This document shows positions 44,221-53,878 of a DNA stretch of 64,000 bases, piece by piece. Under the pieces are notes generated by a model. It was not told the DNA's origin. It did no database searches and saw only the letters and a list, made by a program, of their open reading frames with translations. How positions within the stretch are numbered: the stretch's first letter is position 1; each line of letters starts with the position of its first letter. The DNA is taken from positions 2,542,001 through 2,606,000 of the forward strand of contig NZ_CP019420.1 in assembly GCF_001984215.1 (NCBI RefSeq), in the 5' to 3' direction. The stretch is from Mycobacterium sp. MS1601 (GTDB lineage: Bacteria > Actinomycetota > Actinomycetes > Mycobacteriales > Mycobacteriaceae). The translations under genes and the position numbers were made by a program.

Positions 44221-44434
44221 CAAGGTGGAAGAACCCGCGCGCCGGCTCGACCAGCAGATCGGGTGATTGTGGTGTACCGAAATATCCAGTTTCCGAGAGC
44301 ATTTCGCGCCTGGTGCGTGGATCTCCCGCGTGCCTGGGCAGTGTGCTACGACGAGCGCCGTGAGGTCAACACGATGTGGTCATGCCGCAGAGGACGGCTG
44401 AGCGGGTTGGTGAGTATGTCGCTACGGTGACCGA

Positions 44435-45274
44435 TCAAGTCGGGAAATCAGCACTGCGAGAGAGATTCTCGTTCGCTCGGATGTTCACCAAGGTCTGCTC
44501 CAGGGTGTCGACCACGGCGTCGTATCCGCTGTTGCCCAGGACCAGCCGACGAGGCGGCGGGTCCTGGGCCATCGCCGCGATCACCGCACGGGCACCACGG
44601 TGCGGATCGCCTGGTTGCACACCGTCCATCCCGACGAAGACGTCACGGACCTGTTCCAACATGTCGTGATACACCGGAATCGCCTCCGCGACCGGCTCGT
44701 TCGCGAAGCCGGCGTAGGCATTGGTGCGGAACGCCCCCGGTTCGACGGTCAACACGGAGATCCCCTGTGCGGCGACCTCGTCGCGCAGGGCGTCGGTGAT
44801 GGCTTCGATGGCGAACTTCGTCGCACTGTAGTAGCCGAATCCGGGTGCTGATACCAGCCCTGCCACCGAGGACACGTTGACGATCCACCCGTTGCCGCGG
44901 GCGCGCATCCCCGGTAGCACCGCTCGTGTCACGGACAGTACCGCGAAGAAGTTCAGCTCGAACATCGCCCGCAGCGCGGATTCGTCCATGCCCTCGATCG
45001 ATCCGTACCAGCCGCGGCCGGCATTGTTGACCAGCACGTCGATGCCGCCGAACTGCTGCTCGGCGGCATGCACCGCACCCTGTACCTGAGCGGCATCGGT
45101 GAGTTCCAGTGGCACGACGACAACGCGGTCACCGTACTGCTCGGCCCACGTCGCCAGCTCCTGCGGGCGCCGGGACGTGAGTACGACGCGGTCGCCGGTC
45201 GCCAGCGCCTCCTCGGCGAACGCCACCCCGAAGTTGCCGGGGGTGCCCCCGGTGATGAACCATCGCCTGCTCAT
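44435..45274 (-). CDS. SDR-family oxidoreductase
   Basis: A 279-residue SDR. The N-terminal motif is FITGGTPGNFG, and the catalytic set is S135/S136, Y149 and K153 (YSATK). The C-terminal region (VEPGAFRTN) suits the group that acts on large hydrophobic or keto substrates. It overlaps the upstream NTF2-like gene by 4 bp (ATGA). Both probably depend on the MerR-type promoter at 45619-45649. Confidence 0.88.
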   Translation of the reverse strand: MSRRWFITGGTPGNFGVAFAEEALATGDRVVLTSRRPQELATWAEQYGDRVVVVPLELTDAAQVQGAVHAAEQQFGGIDVLVNNAGRGWYGSIEGMDESALRAMFELNFFAVLSVTRAVLPGMRARGNGWIVNVSSVAGLVSAPGFGYYSATKFAIEAITDALRDEVAAQGISVLTVEPGAFRTNAYAGFANEPVAEAIPVYHDMLEQVRDVFVGMDGVQPGDPHRGARAVIAAMAQDPPPRRLVLGNSGYDAVVDTLEQTLVNIRANENLSRSADFPT

Positions 45275-45612
45275 GGCTCGATCACCACCCGGTTGATCAC
45301 GGTGCCGTCGAGGGTGAAGCGGTAGTGCAGGTCGGCGACTCCGCCTGGGAAGTTGCCCTCCAGGTGCTGGCCGACCACCACGCTTTCGGCGGTGGCCGTC
45401 GCGCCGGTGAACGCGGTGGTGTAGGTGTACTCGGCGGCCGCGGTGGCCACCCAGGTCCCGATTTCGTCAGGTCCCAAGTAGTCGTGGCCTTCATCGGTCA
45501 CCACCGCGGCGGTGGTGAGTGTGGCCAGCACTCGGTCCACCTCACGGGCGTCGAGCGCGGTCATGAACGTCTTCACGGATTCTGGGAGTGTTTCCCATGC
45601 TGTTGTGGTCAT
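45271..45612 (-). CDS. NTF2-like protein
   Basis: A 113-residue NTF2-like protein. It has helices TLPESVKTFMTALDAREVDR, then the motif VTDEGHDYLGPDEIGTWVA and a beta-sheet half ending YRFTLDGTVINRVVIEP. ATG 45612 lies at the expected transcription start of a MerR-type promoter, so the mRNA may be leaderless. It is the first gene of a pair with the SDR and is divergent from the MerR gene. Confidence 0.82.
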   Translation of the reverse strand: MTTTAWETLPESVKTFMTALDAREVDRVLATLTTAAVVTDEGHDYLGPDEIGTWVATAAAEYTYTTAFTGATATAESVVVGQHLEGNFPGGVADLHYRFTLDGTVINRVVIEP

Positions 45613-45618
45613 GGCACC

Positions 45619-45706
45619 ACGGTGCAGGTTCCCGCAAGGGGAAGGTCAACCCCTGTTCGCCGGCATGCCGTGATGTTGACCTTGCCCCTGGGGGAAGCTT
45701 CAGGAT
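45619..45706. promoter_or_regulatory. Divergent pair of MerR-type promoters with 19-bp spacers
   Basis: Rightward: TTGACC (45676-45681), a 19-bp spacer and CAGGAT (45701-45706). Leftward: TTGACC on the minus strand (45644-45649), a 19-bp spacer and a weak CACCGT (45619-45624). Both spacers hold the same inverted-repeat element, ACCTTsCCC-N-GGGGAA-type, in the position used by MerR proteins to untwist over-long promoters. Confidence 0.7.
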
Positions 45707-45748
45707 GGCCTCGTCCGATGTAGGCGACGCGACATAGAGGAGGACGCC

Positions 45749-46576
45749 ATGGGCGCACAGGTCTCGATCGGTGACTTCGCAGTGATGACCAGTCTGAGCC
45801 GCAAGGCGTTACGTCACTACCACGACATCGGCATTCTGGAACCCGCTCACATCGATCCCTACACCGGCTACCGGTTTTACGACACCAGCCAGGTCGATCA
45901 CGCCCACATCATCCGCCGGTTCCGTTCTCTTGGCATGTCCATTCCCGACATCAAGGCGCTGCTGAGCGCAGAAGACGCCGGGGCCCGCACGGACATCATC
46001 ACCACCCATCTCGAACAGATGGAGGAGCAGCTGCAGCAGACCCGTGACACTGTGGGCGCGCTGCGCGAGTTGCTCTCCCCGGTGCGCACTCCCACCGATA
46101 TCACAGTGCGCCACGCGCCTGCGCTGGCCGTGTGGTCCGTCAGCGCCACCATCGACACCTCCGGCATCGACGACTGGTTCGCGGCGTCACTGCAGACGCT
46201 GCACCGGGCCGTCGCCACGGCCATGGGCGCACCCACCGCGGTGGTGCCGGGCGGCCTCTACGACCGCGCGCTGTTTCTCGAACAGCGCGGCAGCGCCACC
46301 ATGTTCGTCGAAGCACCACCCTCGGCAGATCCCCCCGAGGGTGTCCACGCCGAGGTCTTACCCAGGGCCGAATTCGCGGTGCTCGTCCACCCGGGCGGTC
46401 ATGACGGCATCGACCGTAGTTACGCGGCCCTGGGCATCTACGTCAACGAGCATCTGATCAGTGGCCAGGGGCTCATCCGCGAGCACTACCGCGGCGGCAC
46501 TCCGACAGATCCGGCCCGGTTCACCGCAACCGAGATCTGCTGGCCGATCTTCAGCACCACCGCGCAGACGCGATGA
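45749..46576 (+). CDS. MerR-family regulator with GyrI-like effector domain
   Basis: A 275-residue regulator. The N-terminal MerR winged helix reads VSIGDFAVMTSLSRKALRHY, then GILEPAHIDPYTGYRFYD, and is followed by a coiled-coil dimer helix (about 80-110). The C-terminal part (about 115-270) is a GyrI-like drug/ligand-binding domain, as in BmrR. It probably activates its own operon, with an LLM oxidoreductase, and the divergent NTF2-SDR pair. It overlaps the LLM gene by 4 bp. Confidence 0.9.
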   Translation: MGAQVSIGDFAVMTSLSRKALRHYHDIGILEPAHIDPYTGYRFYDTSQVDHAHIIRRFRSLGMSIPDIKALLSAEDAGARTDIITTHLEQMEEQLQQTRDTVGALRELLSPVRTPTDITVRHAPALAVWSVSATIDTSGIDDWFAASLQTLHRAVATAMGAPTAVVPGGLYDRALFLEQRGSATMFVEAPPSADPPEGVHAEVLPRAEFAVLVHPGGHDGIDRSYAALGIYVNEHLISGQGLIREHYRGGTPTDPARFTATEICWPIFSTTAQTR

Positions 46577-47439
46577 ACGGCACCCACGAGCGGTTCGGTA
46601 CCTACGGAGCATGGCTCAATCCCGCACTCGGTGATGCTCCCCGTGTCGGCTACGCCTCTGAGCTGGAAGAGCTGGGGTATCAGACGATCTGGGTGGGAAT
46701 CGGCGCAGACCCCGTGGGCGACATGGGCCTGCTGGAGCAGATGATCGCCGCGACGAGGGACGCGATCATCGCGAGCGCAATCATCAACATGTGGCAAGAC
46801 GACGCCCGCAACATCGCCCATCACTACCACCGGATCGTCGACCGTCACGGACCTCGCCTGCTGCTGGGTATCGGTCTCGGCCATCCGGAGACCCGAGACA
46901 CCTACGAACGGCCCTTCGAGCGGATGGCCAACTATGTCGATGTGCTCCTGGAGAACGCGGTGCCGGCCGAGGCGATCGTGATCGGCGCCCTGGGCAGCAA
47001 GACACTCACGTTGGCCGGCGAGAAGACATTGGGGGCACACCCCTATCTCACCGTCCCCGCGCACACCCGCTATGCACGGAACACCCTGGGCAGCAGCGCC
47101 TTCCTGGCTCCCGAGCACAAGGTCGTGCTGCGCCAGGACGCCGACCGGGCGCGAGAGGTCGGCCGTCCCGCCGTTCAGCATCCCTACCTGGGCCTGCGCA
47201 ACTACACCGACAACCTGCTGCGGCACGGGTTCACGCAAGCCGATATCGCCGGGGCAGGTAGCGACGCGCTCGTCGATGCCCTGGTTGCTCACGGTTCCCC
47301 GGAGGCCATCTACGCCCAGATCGACGAGCACCTTTCGGCCGGCGCCAACCACGTCGGCATCCAGGTGCTCGCCGAGGATCCCATCGCCTCACCGGTACAG
47401 GCCTTCCGAGTCTTGGCTGAGCACCGCCCCGCTCGATGA
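46573..47439 (+). CDS. LLM-class F420-dependent oxidoreductase
   Basis: A 288-residue LLM-fold oxidoreductase. The opening reads FGTYGAWLNPALGDAPRV and ELEELGYQTIWVG. A LLLGIGLGHPET stretch and C-terminal VDALVAHGSPEAIYAQIDEH follow, consistent with the mycobacterial F420-dependent group. The start overlaps the MerR stop, so translation is coupled. It may modify the MerR ligand, for example by detoxifying it; that is inference. Confidence 0.86.
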   Translation: MNGTHERFGTYGAWLNPALGDAPRVGYASELEELGYQTIWVGIGADPVGDMGLLEQMIAATRDAIIASAIINMWQDDARNIAHHYHRIVDRHGPRLLLGIGLGHPETRDTYERPFERMANYVDVLLENAVPAEAIVIGALGSKTLTLAGEKTLGAHPYLTVPAHTRYARNTLGSSAFLAPEHKVVLRQDADRAREVGRPAVQHPYLGLRNYTDNLLRHGFTQADIAGAGSDALVDALVAHGSPEAIYAQIDEHLSAGANHVGIQVLAEDPIASPVQAFRVLAEHRPAR

Positions 47440-47554
47440 GGTGCGCTTGACCCGACTCGTCGGCACCGACGAGAGCAGGTAGACCGGTCCGGCGGTCGGC
47501 GAGGGACCGTTCTGGAGTGCCCGGACAGCGGGCCGGTCCAGACGGTCCATGCGT

Positions 47555-48304
47555 CTAGCGGGTGGTGTACCCGCCGTTGGCGAAGATGGTCTGGCCGTTG
47601 ATCCAGTGTCCGTCACCGGTCAGGAACACCACCAAGGGTGCGATGTCCTCGATGTTGGTCAGCCGATTGCCCATGGCTTGTGACTTGTGGAACTCGACTC
47701 GCTCCGGGGTCTCCTGCGGGTAGAAGAACGGGGTGTCCATGGGACCGGGGGCAACATTGTTGACGTTGATGCCTCGGACGCCGAATTCTTTGGATGCGGC
47801 CCGGACAAAATGTTCCACCGGGCTCTTGGAGCCACCGTATGTGGAGTATCCGTCGGTGTATGCGGCCAGCAGAGCCGTCACGATGGTGACGATCGACCCG
47901 TTGTCGTTGAGTCGTGCGCCGGCTTGCTGCAAGAAGAAGTAGGCAGCCTTGGCATTGATGTCGAACATCGAATCATATTCGGCTTCAGTGGTTTCCAGGA
48001 TGGGCTTACGCAGTACTTTGCCTACGGTGTTGATCGCGATGTCGACGCCGCCGAATGCGTCGATCGCGGCGTCGAAGAGGGCGGTGACGTTGGCCGGCTT
48101 GGTGAGATCACCTTGCACGGTGATGGCGCGTGCGCCCGCCTTCTCGACCTCTGCGGCGGTGGCCTCAGCGGCGCCTTTGGTGTTGTCACTGTTGTAGTGC
48201 ACCGCGACGTTCACACCCTGGGCGCCAAGACTGGTGCTGATCAGGCCGCCGAGATTCTTGGCTCCGGCGGCAACAACGGCAGTTTTTCCTGTAAGTGTGC
48301 TCAT
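47555..48304 (-). CDS. SDR-family oxidoreductase
   Basis: A 249-residue SDR from ATG 48304; the longer frame has a weak context. The nucleotide motif is AAGAKNLGG (12-20), and the active-site pair is Y156 and K160 (YGGSK). The serine position is replaced by Thr (IVTIVTALL, near T143), which is unusual but tolerated in some SDRs. It is divergent from a LysR gene with an 87-bp gap between them. Confidence 0.87.
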   Translation of the reverse strand: MSTLTGKTAVVAAGAKNLGGLISTSLGAQGVNVAVHYNSDNTKGAAEATAAEVEKAGARAITVQGDLTKPANVTALFDAAIDAFGGVDIAINTVGKVLRKPILETTEAEYDSMFDINAKAAYFFLQQAGARLNDNGSIVTIVTALLAAYTDGYSTYGGSKSPVEHFVRAASKEFGVRGINVNNVAPGPMDTPFFYPQETPERVEFHKSQAMGNRLTNIEDIAPLVVFLTGDGHWINGQTIFANGGYTTR

Positions 48305-48391
48305 GCCATCGACCTTATGAGCTGTTCTCACAGATGAAAATCAGTAAAAACCGTCATATCCACAAGCATAGTTTGTTGATATTGTCCTTTG

Positions 48392-49273
48392 ATGGCTTCT
48401 GACACTGTTGATCTGCGTCGGCTTCAGCAGTTCTTGGCCGTGGCCGAGTCCGGCAGCTTCACGCGGGCCGCAGGTGCGCTGCATTTGAGCCAGCAGGCAC
48501 TGAGCAGCTCAGTGCGGTTGCTGGAAAGGGAGCTGGGAACGACGTTGTTCACCCGTGATGGTCGCCGGATCGCGTTGACGCCCTCCGGCCGCGCTCTGGT
48601 GCGCGAAGCCCGTCCCTTGTTGGCGGCAGCACGGACGGTGCGCGAGCACGTGCGCTCGGCGGGACAACAGGCGTGGATCATCGGGCACACGCCGGCATTG
48701 AGTGGCGCAGAGGCTTATTCGGTGATCGAGCCGGCAGTGGAGGCTTTTCCGGATGTGTCTTTCACCTTGCGGCAGATGTACCCGGCAGACCTCGAGGCCG
48801 GCATCCGCGACGGCGCAGTGCAATTGGGGCTACGGCGCGGTGTGGCGCCGGTGGGTGACCTGTCGGGTGCAGTGCTGGCCTACCACCGCGTCCGTGTCGC
48901 CGCCGCCGTTGGACACCCATTGGCCGATGCGGTGGAGGTCGACATCAACGATCTCAAAGGGCACCAGATCGCACTCTGGGCACCGCCAGGGGCGTCGTAC
49001 TACAGCGACTTCCTGCTCGGGGCGTGCCGGAGGGCCGGCTTCGAGCCCGACTATGTCGTCAGCAGAGTGCAGGGAGCAGCCACCGTGGCAGCTCCGCTGA
49101 CCACCGGGGCGGTAGCGCTGGTGACAGCCGACGCCGGACCGGTCATGTCCGGCCGCGTGATGGTCATCGACCTGACCCCGCCACTGTTGGTGCCCGTCCA
49201 AGCAATGTGGCAGCGCCACACCATCTCCGACATCCGTGACACCCTGATCCAAGCGCACACCCAACTGCCCTGA
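48392..49273 (+). CDS. LysR-family regulator
   Basis: A 293-residue LysR regulator from ATG 48392. The HTH is VDLRRLQQFLAVAESGSFTR followed by LHLSQQALSSSVRLLERELG. The effector domain is complete (IIGHTPALSGAEAYSVIEP, DGAVQLGLRRG). It is divergent from the SDR and probably controls it. The AT-rich gap (48305-48391) holds the promoters, but no perfect palindrome was identified there. Confidence 0.88.
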   Translation: MASDTVDLRRLQQFLAVAESGSFTRAAGALHLSQQALSSSVRLLERELGTTLFTRDGRRIALTPSGRALVREARPLLAAARTVREHVRSAGQQAWIIGHTPALSGAEAYSVIEPAVEAFPDVSFTLRQMYPADLEAGIRDGAVQLGLRRGVAPVGDLSGAVLAYHRVRVAAAVGHPLADAVEVDINDLKGHQIALWAPPGASYYSDFLLGACRRAGFEPDYVVSRVQGAATVAAPLTTGAVALVTADAGPVMSGRVMVIDLTPPLLVPVQAMWQRHTISDIRDTLIQAHTQLP

Positions 49274-49371
49274 ACGGCGCCTGACCTGATTCCGTCCGGT
49301 CATTGAAGTATCCCCGTCGCCCCCTTCGTTCTGCAGTTGGCAGGTGATGCTCTGGTTCCGGCATCAAATTA

Positions 49372-49535
49372 TGCGAGCGCTTGCACCGACCATCCAGGAG
49401 ACGGCCTGTGGTCAAACTTGTGAATCCGATGAAGAGATGTTCGAAACAGCTGGTCACAGCATTCGTCAACGGATCGTCGCTGACACCTACTTGACAGCAA
49501 GCGCTCGCAGGAGCACTCTAGTGCGAGCGCTTGCA
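49372..49535. promoter_or_regulatory. Sugar ABC operon promoter with three LacI operators
   Basis: Operators of the TGCGAGCGCTTGCA type lie at 49372-49385, 49497-49508 (inverted) and 49522-49535. TTGACA (49491-49496) plus a 17-bp spacer and CACTCT (49514-49519) form the promoter; operator 2 fills the spacer and operator 3 lies at the start site. The distal operator, 125-150 bp upstream, could support looping. The rest of the gap up to 49724 shows no gene. Confidence 0.75.
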
Positions 49536-49724
49536 TGAGTGACGCGAGACACACGATTCGCCAGGAGGTAGCTATGCCACGCGTAGGGCAGCGGCAGGCC
49601 GCACCGATCGAGCGGGTGTCGATTGACTGTGTTTCCCGGTCCGCCGTCGCGCAGTCGCAGCTCGCCACGTTCACCTGCCAGACAGCCTGAAGCCGGCTTG
49701 TTTCCACTTCCCAGGAGGTTCTTC

Positions 49725-50750
49725 ATGACAACTCGCTACCGCATCACGGCAGGAGCAGCCGTGGTGATGGCTGGTGCGCTGGTGCTGACCGGATGCAACC
49801 GGGGCAGCGGCGGATCCGAAGCGACACCAGTCGGCTTCTCGGCCGGCTTTCTCGATTCGCCGTTCAACTCGGGCCTGGTCAAAGCTGTTGAATCGCAGGC
49901 GAATGCGGAAGGAAGCGGGCTGTCGATGTTGCCGGCGACCGATGCTCAAAGCGATCCCGGCAAGCAGATCACCGATGTCAACACGCTGCTGAGCCAAGGC
50001 ATCCAGGGTTTGGTGATGTTCCCGACGGACAGCAACGCCATTGTCCCTGCTATCGAAGCGGCCAACGCCAAGAACGTCCCGGTGGTCACCGTCGATATCG
50101 CCGGCAACGGCGGAGATATCTACATGAACATCCGCGCCGATAACGTCGGGATGGGCCGCGACGCGTGCCGCCAGATCGGCGAACTGACCAACCAAAGCGG
50201 ACGTGTACTGGAGATCCACGGCGATCTCGGAACCTCTTCCGGCTTCGACCGAAACAAGGGATTCAACGACTGCATGGCCGCAGAGTTTCCCGGCATCGAG
50301 GTCGTGTCGCGGGATGCGAAGTGGAAGACCGACCAGGCCGTGGATGTTGCACAAACCAGCCTGTCGACGCAGAAGTTCGACGCGGTATTCCTGGCGAGCG
50401 ACTCCGTGTTCTACAACGGAGTCAAGAACGTCATGGCTGACATGGGTCAGCTGCAGCCCGTGGGCTCACCGGGACATATCGCCTTGGTCACCATCGACGG
50501 CAGCGGGGAAGCTCTGCAGGGAGTCCGCGATGGCGTTGTTGATGCGGTGGTTTCTCAGCCGGTGGACCTCTACGGCCAGTACGCGGTCATGTACTTGAAG
50601 GACGCCTTGGCCGGCAAGGAATACCAGGTTGGCCCGAGCGACCACGACAGCGAAATCGTCGAGTACGAAGGCAACTTGGCCGACATGCTGCCCGCGCCGG
50701 TGGTGACGAAGGACAACGTCGACGACAGCGCGCTGTGGGGCAACCAGTAG
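49725..50750 (+). CDS. Sugar-type ABC transporter substrate-binding lipoprotein
   Basis: A 341-residue lipoprotein from ATG 49725 (AGGAGG upstream). The signal peptide ends in a lipobox LTGC with C24. The mature part is a type I periplasmic-binding protein of the ribose/galactose group: VGFSAGFLDSPFNSGLVKAV, DVNTLLSQGIQGLVMFPTDS, VVTVDIAGNGGDIYMNI and AVFLASDSVFYNGVK. It captures a sugar or cyclitol outside the cell for the permease. It is the first gene of the LacI-controlled operon. Confidence 0.9.
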   Translation: MTTRYRITAGAAVVMAGALVLTGCNRGSGGSEATPVGFSAGFLDSPFNSGLVKAVESQANAEGSGLSMLPATDAQSDPGKQITDVNTLLSQGIQGLVMFPTDSNAIVPAIEAANAKNVPVVTVDIAGNGGDIYMNIRADNVGMGRDACRQIGELTNQSGRVLEIHGDLGTSSGFDRNKGFNDCMAAEFPGIEVVSRDAKWKTDQAVDVAQTSLSTQKFDAVFLASDSVFYNGVKNVMADMGQLQPVGSPGHIALVTIDGSGEALQGVRDGVVDAVVSQPVDLYGQYAVMYLKDALAGKEYQVGPSDHDSEIVEYEGNLADMLPAPVVTKDNVDDSALWGNQ

Positions 50751-50794
50751 TGTCCGCGGTTCGCCAATCCGATCACCCGCAGTTGGGGGAGCCA

Positions 50795-52366
50795 GTGAGC
50801 ACCACAGCAACGCAGACCCCCTCGACCGAGTACGCCGTCGAGGCCAGGGGCATCGTCAAGACCTTCGGATCGACGCGCGCCTTGCGCGGGGCGAACCTGC
50901 AGGTCAAACGAGGGGAGTGCCACGCGCTGCTTGGCCGCAACGGAGCCGGCAAGTCCACTCTCATTGCCGCGCTGACCGGGTTGGTCAAGCCGGATGAAGG
51001 CGAACTGATTCTCGGTGGCATCAACGCGACCGCCGGCGAGCACGACCACATCGCCTGCGTCTATCAGAAGAGCACTCTGGTTGCCGATCTCACGGTGGCC
51101 GAGAACATCACTCTTGGCGCACAGCCACGCACCCGCTTCGGGCTGGTGGACTGGAAGAGCATCGACCGGACAGCGCGAGAACTGTTGCGGCGCTGGGGCA
51201 ATCCCAACCTTGCCGATCGACTCGTAGGTGACCTCGAACCGATCGAAAAGAAGATCGTCGAGATCTGCCGGGCACTGTCAAGGGGACCGCGCATCCTTCT
51301 GCTGGATGAACCGACCGCGGGGCTCGATGGTGCAGGCGCCGGCGAGTTGTTCCGACAGATCGAGGTGCTCAAGAACGACGGGGTGACCGTCATCTATGTG
51401 TCCCACCACCTGGAGGAGATCTTTGCGATCTGCGACCGGGTGACCGTGCTGCGAGATGGTGCGGACGTAATGGCTTGCGACGTTGGTGATCTCACCATGG
51501 GCAAGCTCATCGCAACCATGACAGGAAGCACCCCCGACCTGCCCGCGGACGGTCCGGCCTCCACCGCCACGGCGCAGACGCCGCGCGCGGTCTCCGGCGA
51601 GCCGACGCTGGTGGTACGCGGACTGGACATCGCGGACCGGGTGTTCGGACTCGACATGACGGTGTATCCCGGCGAATGTGTGGGGTTGACCGGACTGGAC
51701 GGTGCCGGACACGTGCACATTGGCCGCGCGGTGGCCGGGCATGTACGCCCCGTCGCAGGAGAGATCGTGCACCTCGGCCGTCCGTTGCGTCCCGACCCGG
51801 CGGCGGCAATCCTGGCGGGCGTCGGCTTCGTGCCCGAAGACCGGCACGTCGACGGCTACGTCCCGGAGATGTCCGTGGAGGAGAACGCCACCCTGTCGAT
51901 TCTGCACCGCATCACCAACAAGGCCGGATTCCTCGATACCGGTAAGCGGCGCAGCATCTATCGCAAACTCTCCGACGCCTGGACCATTGTGGCCAGCTCG
52001 CCAGACCAGCACGCCGAACAACTCTCCGGCGGCAACCAGCAGAAGGTCGTGCTCGCACGCGCTCTGGCTTCTGACCCGCACACCGTGGTGGTTATCAACC
52101 CCACTGCTGGCGTGGACGTGGCCGCCAAACAATCCATCTATGCAACCCTCGTTGAACTCAAAGAAGCCGGCAAAGCCATCCTGGTTGTCAGCGGCGACGA
52201 TGACGACCTGAGGATCTGCGATCGGGTCCTGGCCCTGCGCAAAGGCCACGTCGCCGCTGAGTTCGGCCGGGGCTTTGCCGAAGACGATCTCGTTGCCGCC
52301 GTCCAAGGAGCCGACGCACCCCAGGCTTCCTCCGACCACACCCCGCCTCAAGTCAGGAGTTCCTAA
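50795..52366 (+). CDS. Sugar-type ABC transporter ATPase, two-domain RbsA/MglA type
   Basis: A 523-residue protein from GTG 50795 (GGGGGA upstream; GTG 50735 and 50750 are alternatives). Domain 1 has Walker A GRNGAGKST and Walker B ILLLDEPTAGLDG; its signature region (LEPIEKKIVEICRALSRGPR) is degenerate. Domain 2 has the degenerate Walker A normal for this family (GLDGAGHVH) and a clear signature LSGGNQQKVVLARAL. It powers uptake with the permease at 52368. Confidence 0.92.
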   Translation: MSTTATQTPSTEYAVEARGIVKTFGSTRALRGANLQVKRGECHALLGRNGAGKSTLIAALTGLVKPDEGELILGGINATAGEHDHIACVYQKSTLVADLTVAENITLGAQPRTRFGLVDWKSIDRTARELLRRWGNPNLADRLVGDLEPIEKKIVEICRALSRGPRILLLDEPTAGLDGAGAGELFRQIEVLKNDGVTVIYVSHHLEEIFAICDRVTVLRDGADVMACDVGDLTMGKLIATMTGSTPDLPADGPASTATAQTPRAVSGEPTLVVRGLDIADRVFGLDMTVYPGECVGLTGLDGAGHVHIGRAVAGHVRPVAGEIVHLGRPLRPDPAAAILAGVGFVPEDRHVDGYVPEMSVEENATLSILHRITNKAGFLDTGKRRSIYRKLSDAWTIVASSPDQHAEQLSGGNQQKVVLARALASDPHTVVVINPTAGVDVAAKQSIYATLVELKEAGKAILVVSGDDDDLRICDRVLALRKGHVAAEFGRGFAEDDLVAAVQGADAPQASSDHTPPQVRSS

Positions 52367-52367
52367 C

Positions 52368-53411
52368 GTGACCGCCAGCCTCATCTCGGCGCACGACGAC
52401 ACGGAGGTGCAGCCGTCGCCGTCCGTATGGTCAAGGTTGCGCAGCAGCAGTGCATTGCGCGAATTGTCACTTGTCCCAGCGATTCTGGTCGTCATGCTGC
52501 TCGGCTTCATCTTGTCGCCACAGTTCCTGACCGTGAACAATCTGCTCAACAACGTCCTCGTCACCTCCGCCGTGCTCGGTGTGGTGGTGGTCGCGGAGAG
52601 CATCATCCTCATCTCCGGATACTTCGACCTGTCGTTGGAGTCGATCGTCGGATTCATCCCGATGGTGGCTGCCTGGTTGTGCGTGCCGCCGGCGGTGGGT
52701 GGACTCGGGGTCGAACTGCCCGCCGCGGCAGCCATCGCGATCGGGTTCGTCGCCGCAGGCCTGATCGGGCTCGTCAACGGTTACCTGGTGGCCAAGTTGA
52801 AGCTCAACGCGTTCATGGTGACGCTGGCGATGCTGATCCTGCTGCGCGGCATGACCATGGGTATCTCCTCGGGACAGACCCTCAGCGGGCTGCCGGCACC
52901 TCTACTGTGGCTGGGCCGATCATCGATTCTCGGTGTTTCCGTGCAGATCTGGCTGTTTGTCATCGTCTTCGCGATCGCATGGCTGATCATGCGAAACCAC
53001 CCGGTCGGCCGGAAGCTGTACGCCATGGGCGGCAATGAGGCTGCCGCGCAAGCTGCGGGTATCCGCACGACCCGCCTCACCATCTCCGTCTTCATCGTCG
53101 GTGCCCTGGTCGCCGCCTTCGCCGGCTTCATGCTCACCGGCCGCATCGCGTCAGCCACCTCGAACCAAGGTGACGGCCTGATCTTCACCGTGTTCGCAGC
53201 CGCCGTGATCGGCGGCATCAGCCTCAACGGCGGTAAAGGCTCCATGATCGGAGCGTTCCTCGGCGTCATCATCCTCGGTATGGTCGACAACATCCTCACC
53301 CTGTCCCGCGTGCCGAGCTACTGGGTGCAGGCGACGTACGGATTCATCATTCTGGCCGCCCTCATCGTCAATCGCTTTGCCAGTCAACGTGAGCAGCGGC
53401 GCTCGGTCTGA
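52368..53411 (+). CDS. Sugar-type ABC transporter permease, RbsC type
   Basis: A 347-residue permease from GTG 52368 (CAGGAG upstream, 1 bp after the ATPase stop). It has about ten membrane segments and the family marks ISGYFDLSLESIVGF, GYLVAKLKLNAFMVTLAML, GRKLYAMGGNEAAAQAAGIR and AAVIGGISLNGGKGSMIGA. The EAA-like loop that contacts the ATPase is present. It forms the channel of the importer. Confidence 0.92.
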   Translation: MTASLISAHDDTEVQPSPSVWSRLRSSSALRELSLVPAILVVMLLGFILSPQFLTVNNLLNNVLVTSAVLGVVVVAESIILISGYFDLSLESIVGFIPMVAAWLCVPPAVGGLGVELPAAAAIAIGFVAAGLIGLVNGYLVAKLKLNAFMVTLAMLILLRGMTMGISSGQTLSGLPAPLLWLGRSSILGVSVQIWLFVIVFAIAWLIMRNHPVGRKLYAMGGNEAAAQAAGIRTTRLTISVFIVGALVAAFAGFMLTGRIASATSNQGDGLIFTVFAAAVIGGISLNGGKGSMIGAFLGVIILGMVDNILTLSRVPSYWVQATYGFIILAALIVNRFASQREQRRSV

Positions 53412-53453
53412 CCACGAAGCAGCAATCACCTGACCAACCCGAGAGAAGGCATC

Positions 53454-53861
53454 ATGACTAGTCCTCTGGTGATATCCAACACCGGCTCCCCGAGCGAACT
53501 GCACGGCCTTCACGGTGGCCGCGGTATGGACAAGTGGAAGCGATTCGTCACCGGGCTCATGCTGTACGCCGACTGGGACTCTTTCGAACACAACCGTGTC
53601 GAGAAGGGTGGACTCATCGGCGAGCACGTGCACACCCGTACCGAGGAGATCTACTACATCGTCAGCGGGCGCGGACGGATGATGCTTGACGGCGAGACCC
53701 GCGAGGTCGGTCCGGGCGACCTCATCATGACGCCGCTCAACGGCCGTCACTCGATCGAGAACATCGGCGACGACGAACTGGAATTCGTTGTGGTGGAGGC
53801 GCTCCCGCCCTCGATTGTGGAGCGTCTTCCCGGATACAGCCCCAGCGAAGTGACGAAATAG
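53454..53861 (+). CDS. Small cupin-domain protein
   Basis: A 135-residue single-domain cupin. Motif 1 is GEHVHTRTEEIYYIVSGRG (H58, H60, E64), and motif 2 ends PLNGRHSIENIG (H99), so the metal site is complete. Such proteins act as isomerases, epimerases, dehydratases or dioxygenases on sugars and acids. It lies 42 bp after the permease and before a second small cupin-like protein. It may carry out an isomerisation or dehydration in the pathway. Confidence 0.85.
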   Translation: MTSPLVISNTGSPSELHGLHGGRGMDKWKRFVTGLMLYADWDSFEHNRVEKGGLIGEHVHTRTEEIYYIVSGRGRMMLDGETREVGPGDLIMTPLNGRHSIENIGDDELEFVVVEALPPSIVERLPGYSPSEVTK

Positions 53862-53878
53862 GCGACAGGACAGCAATA

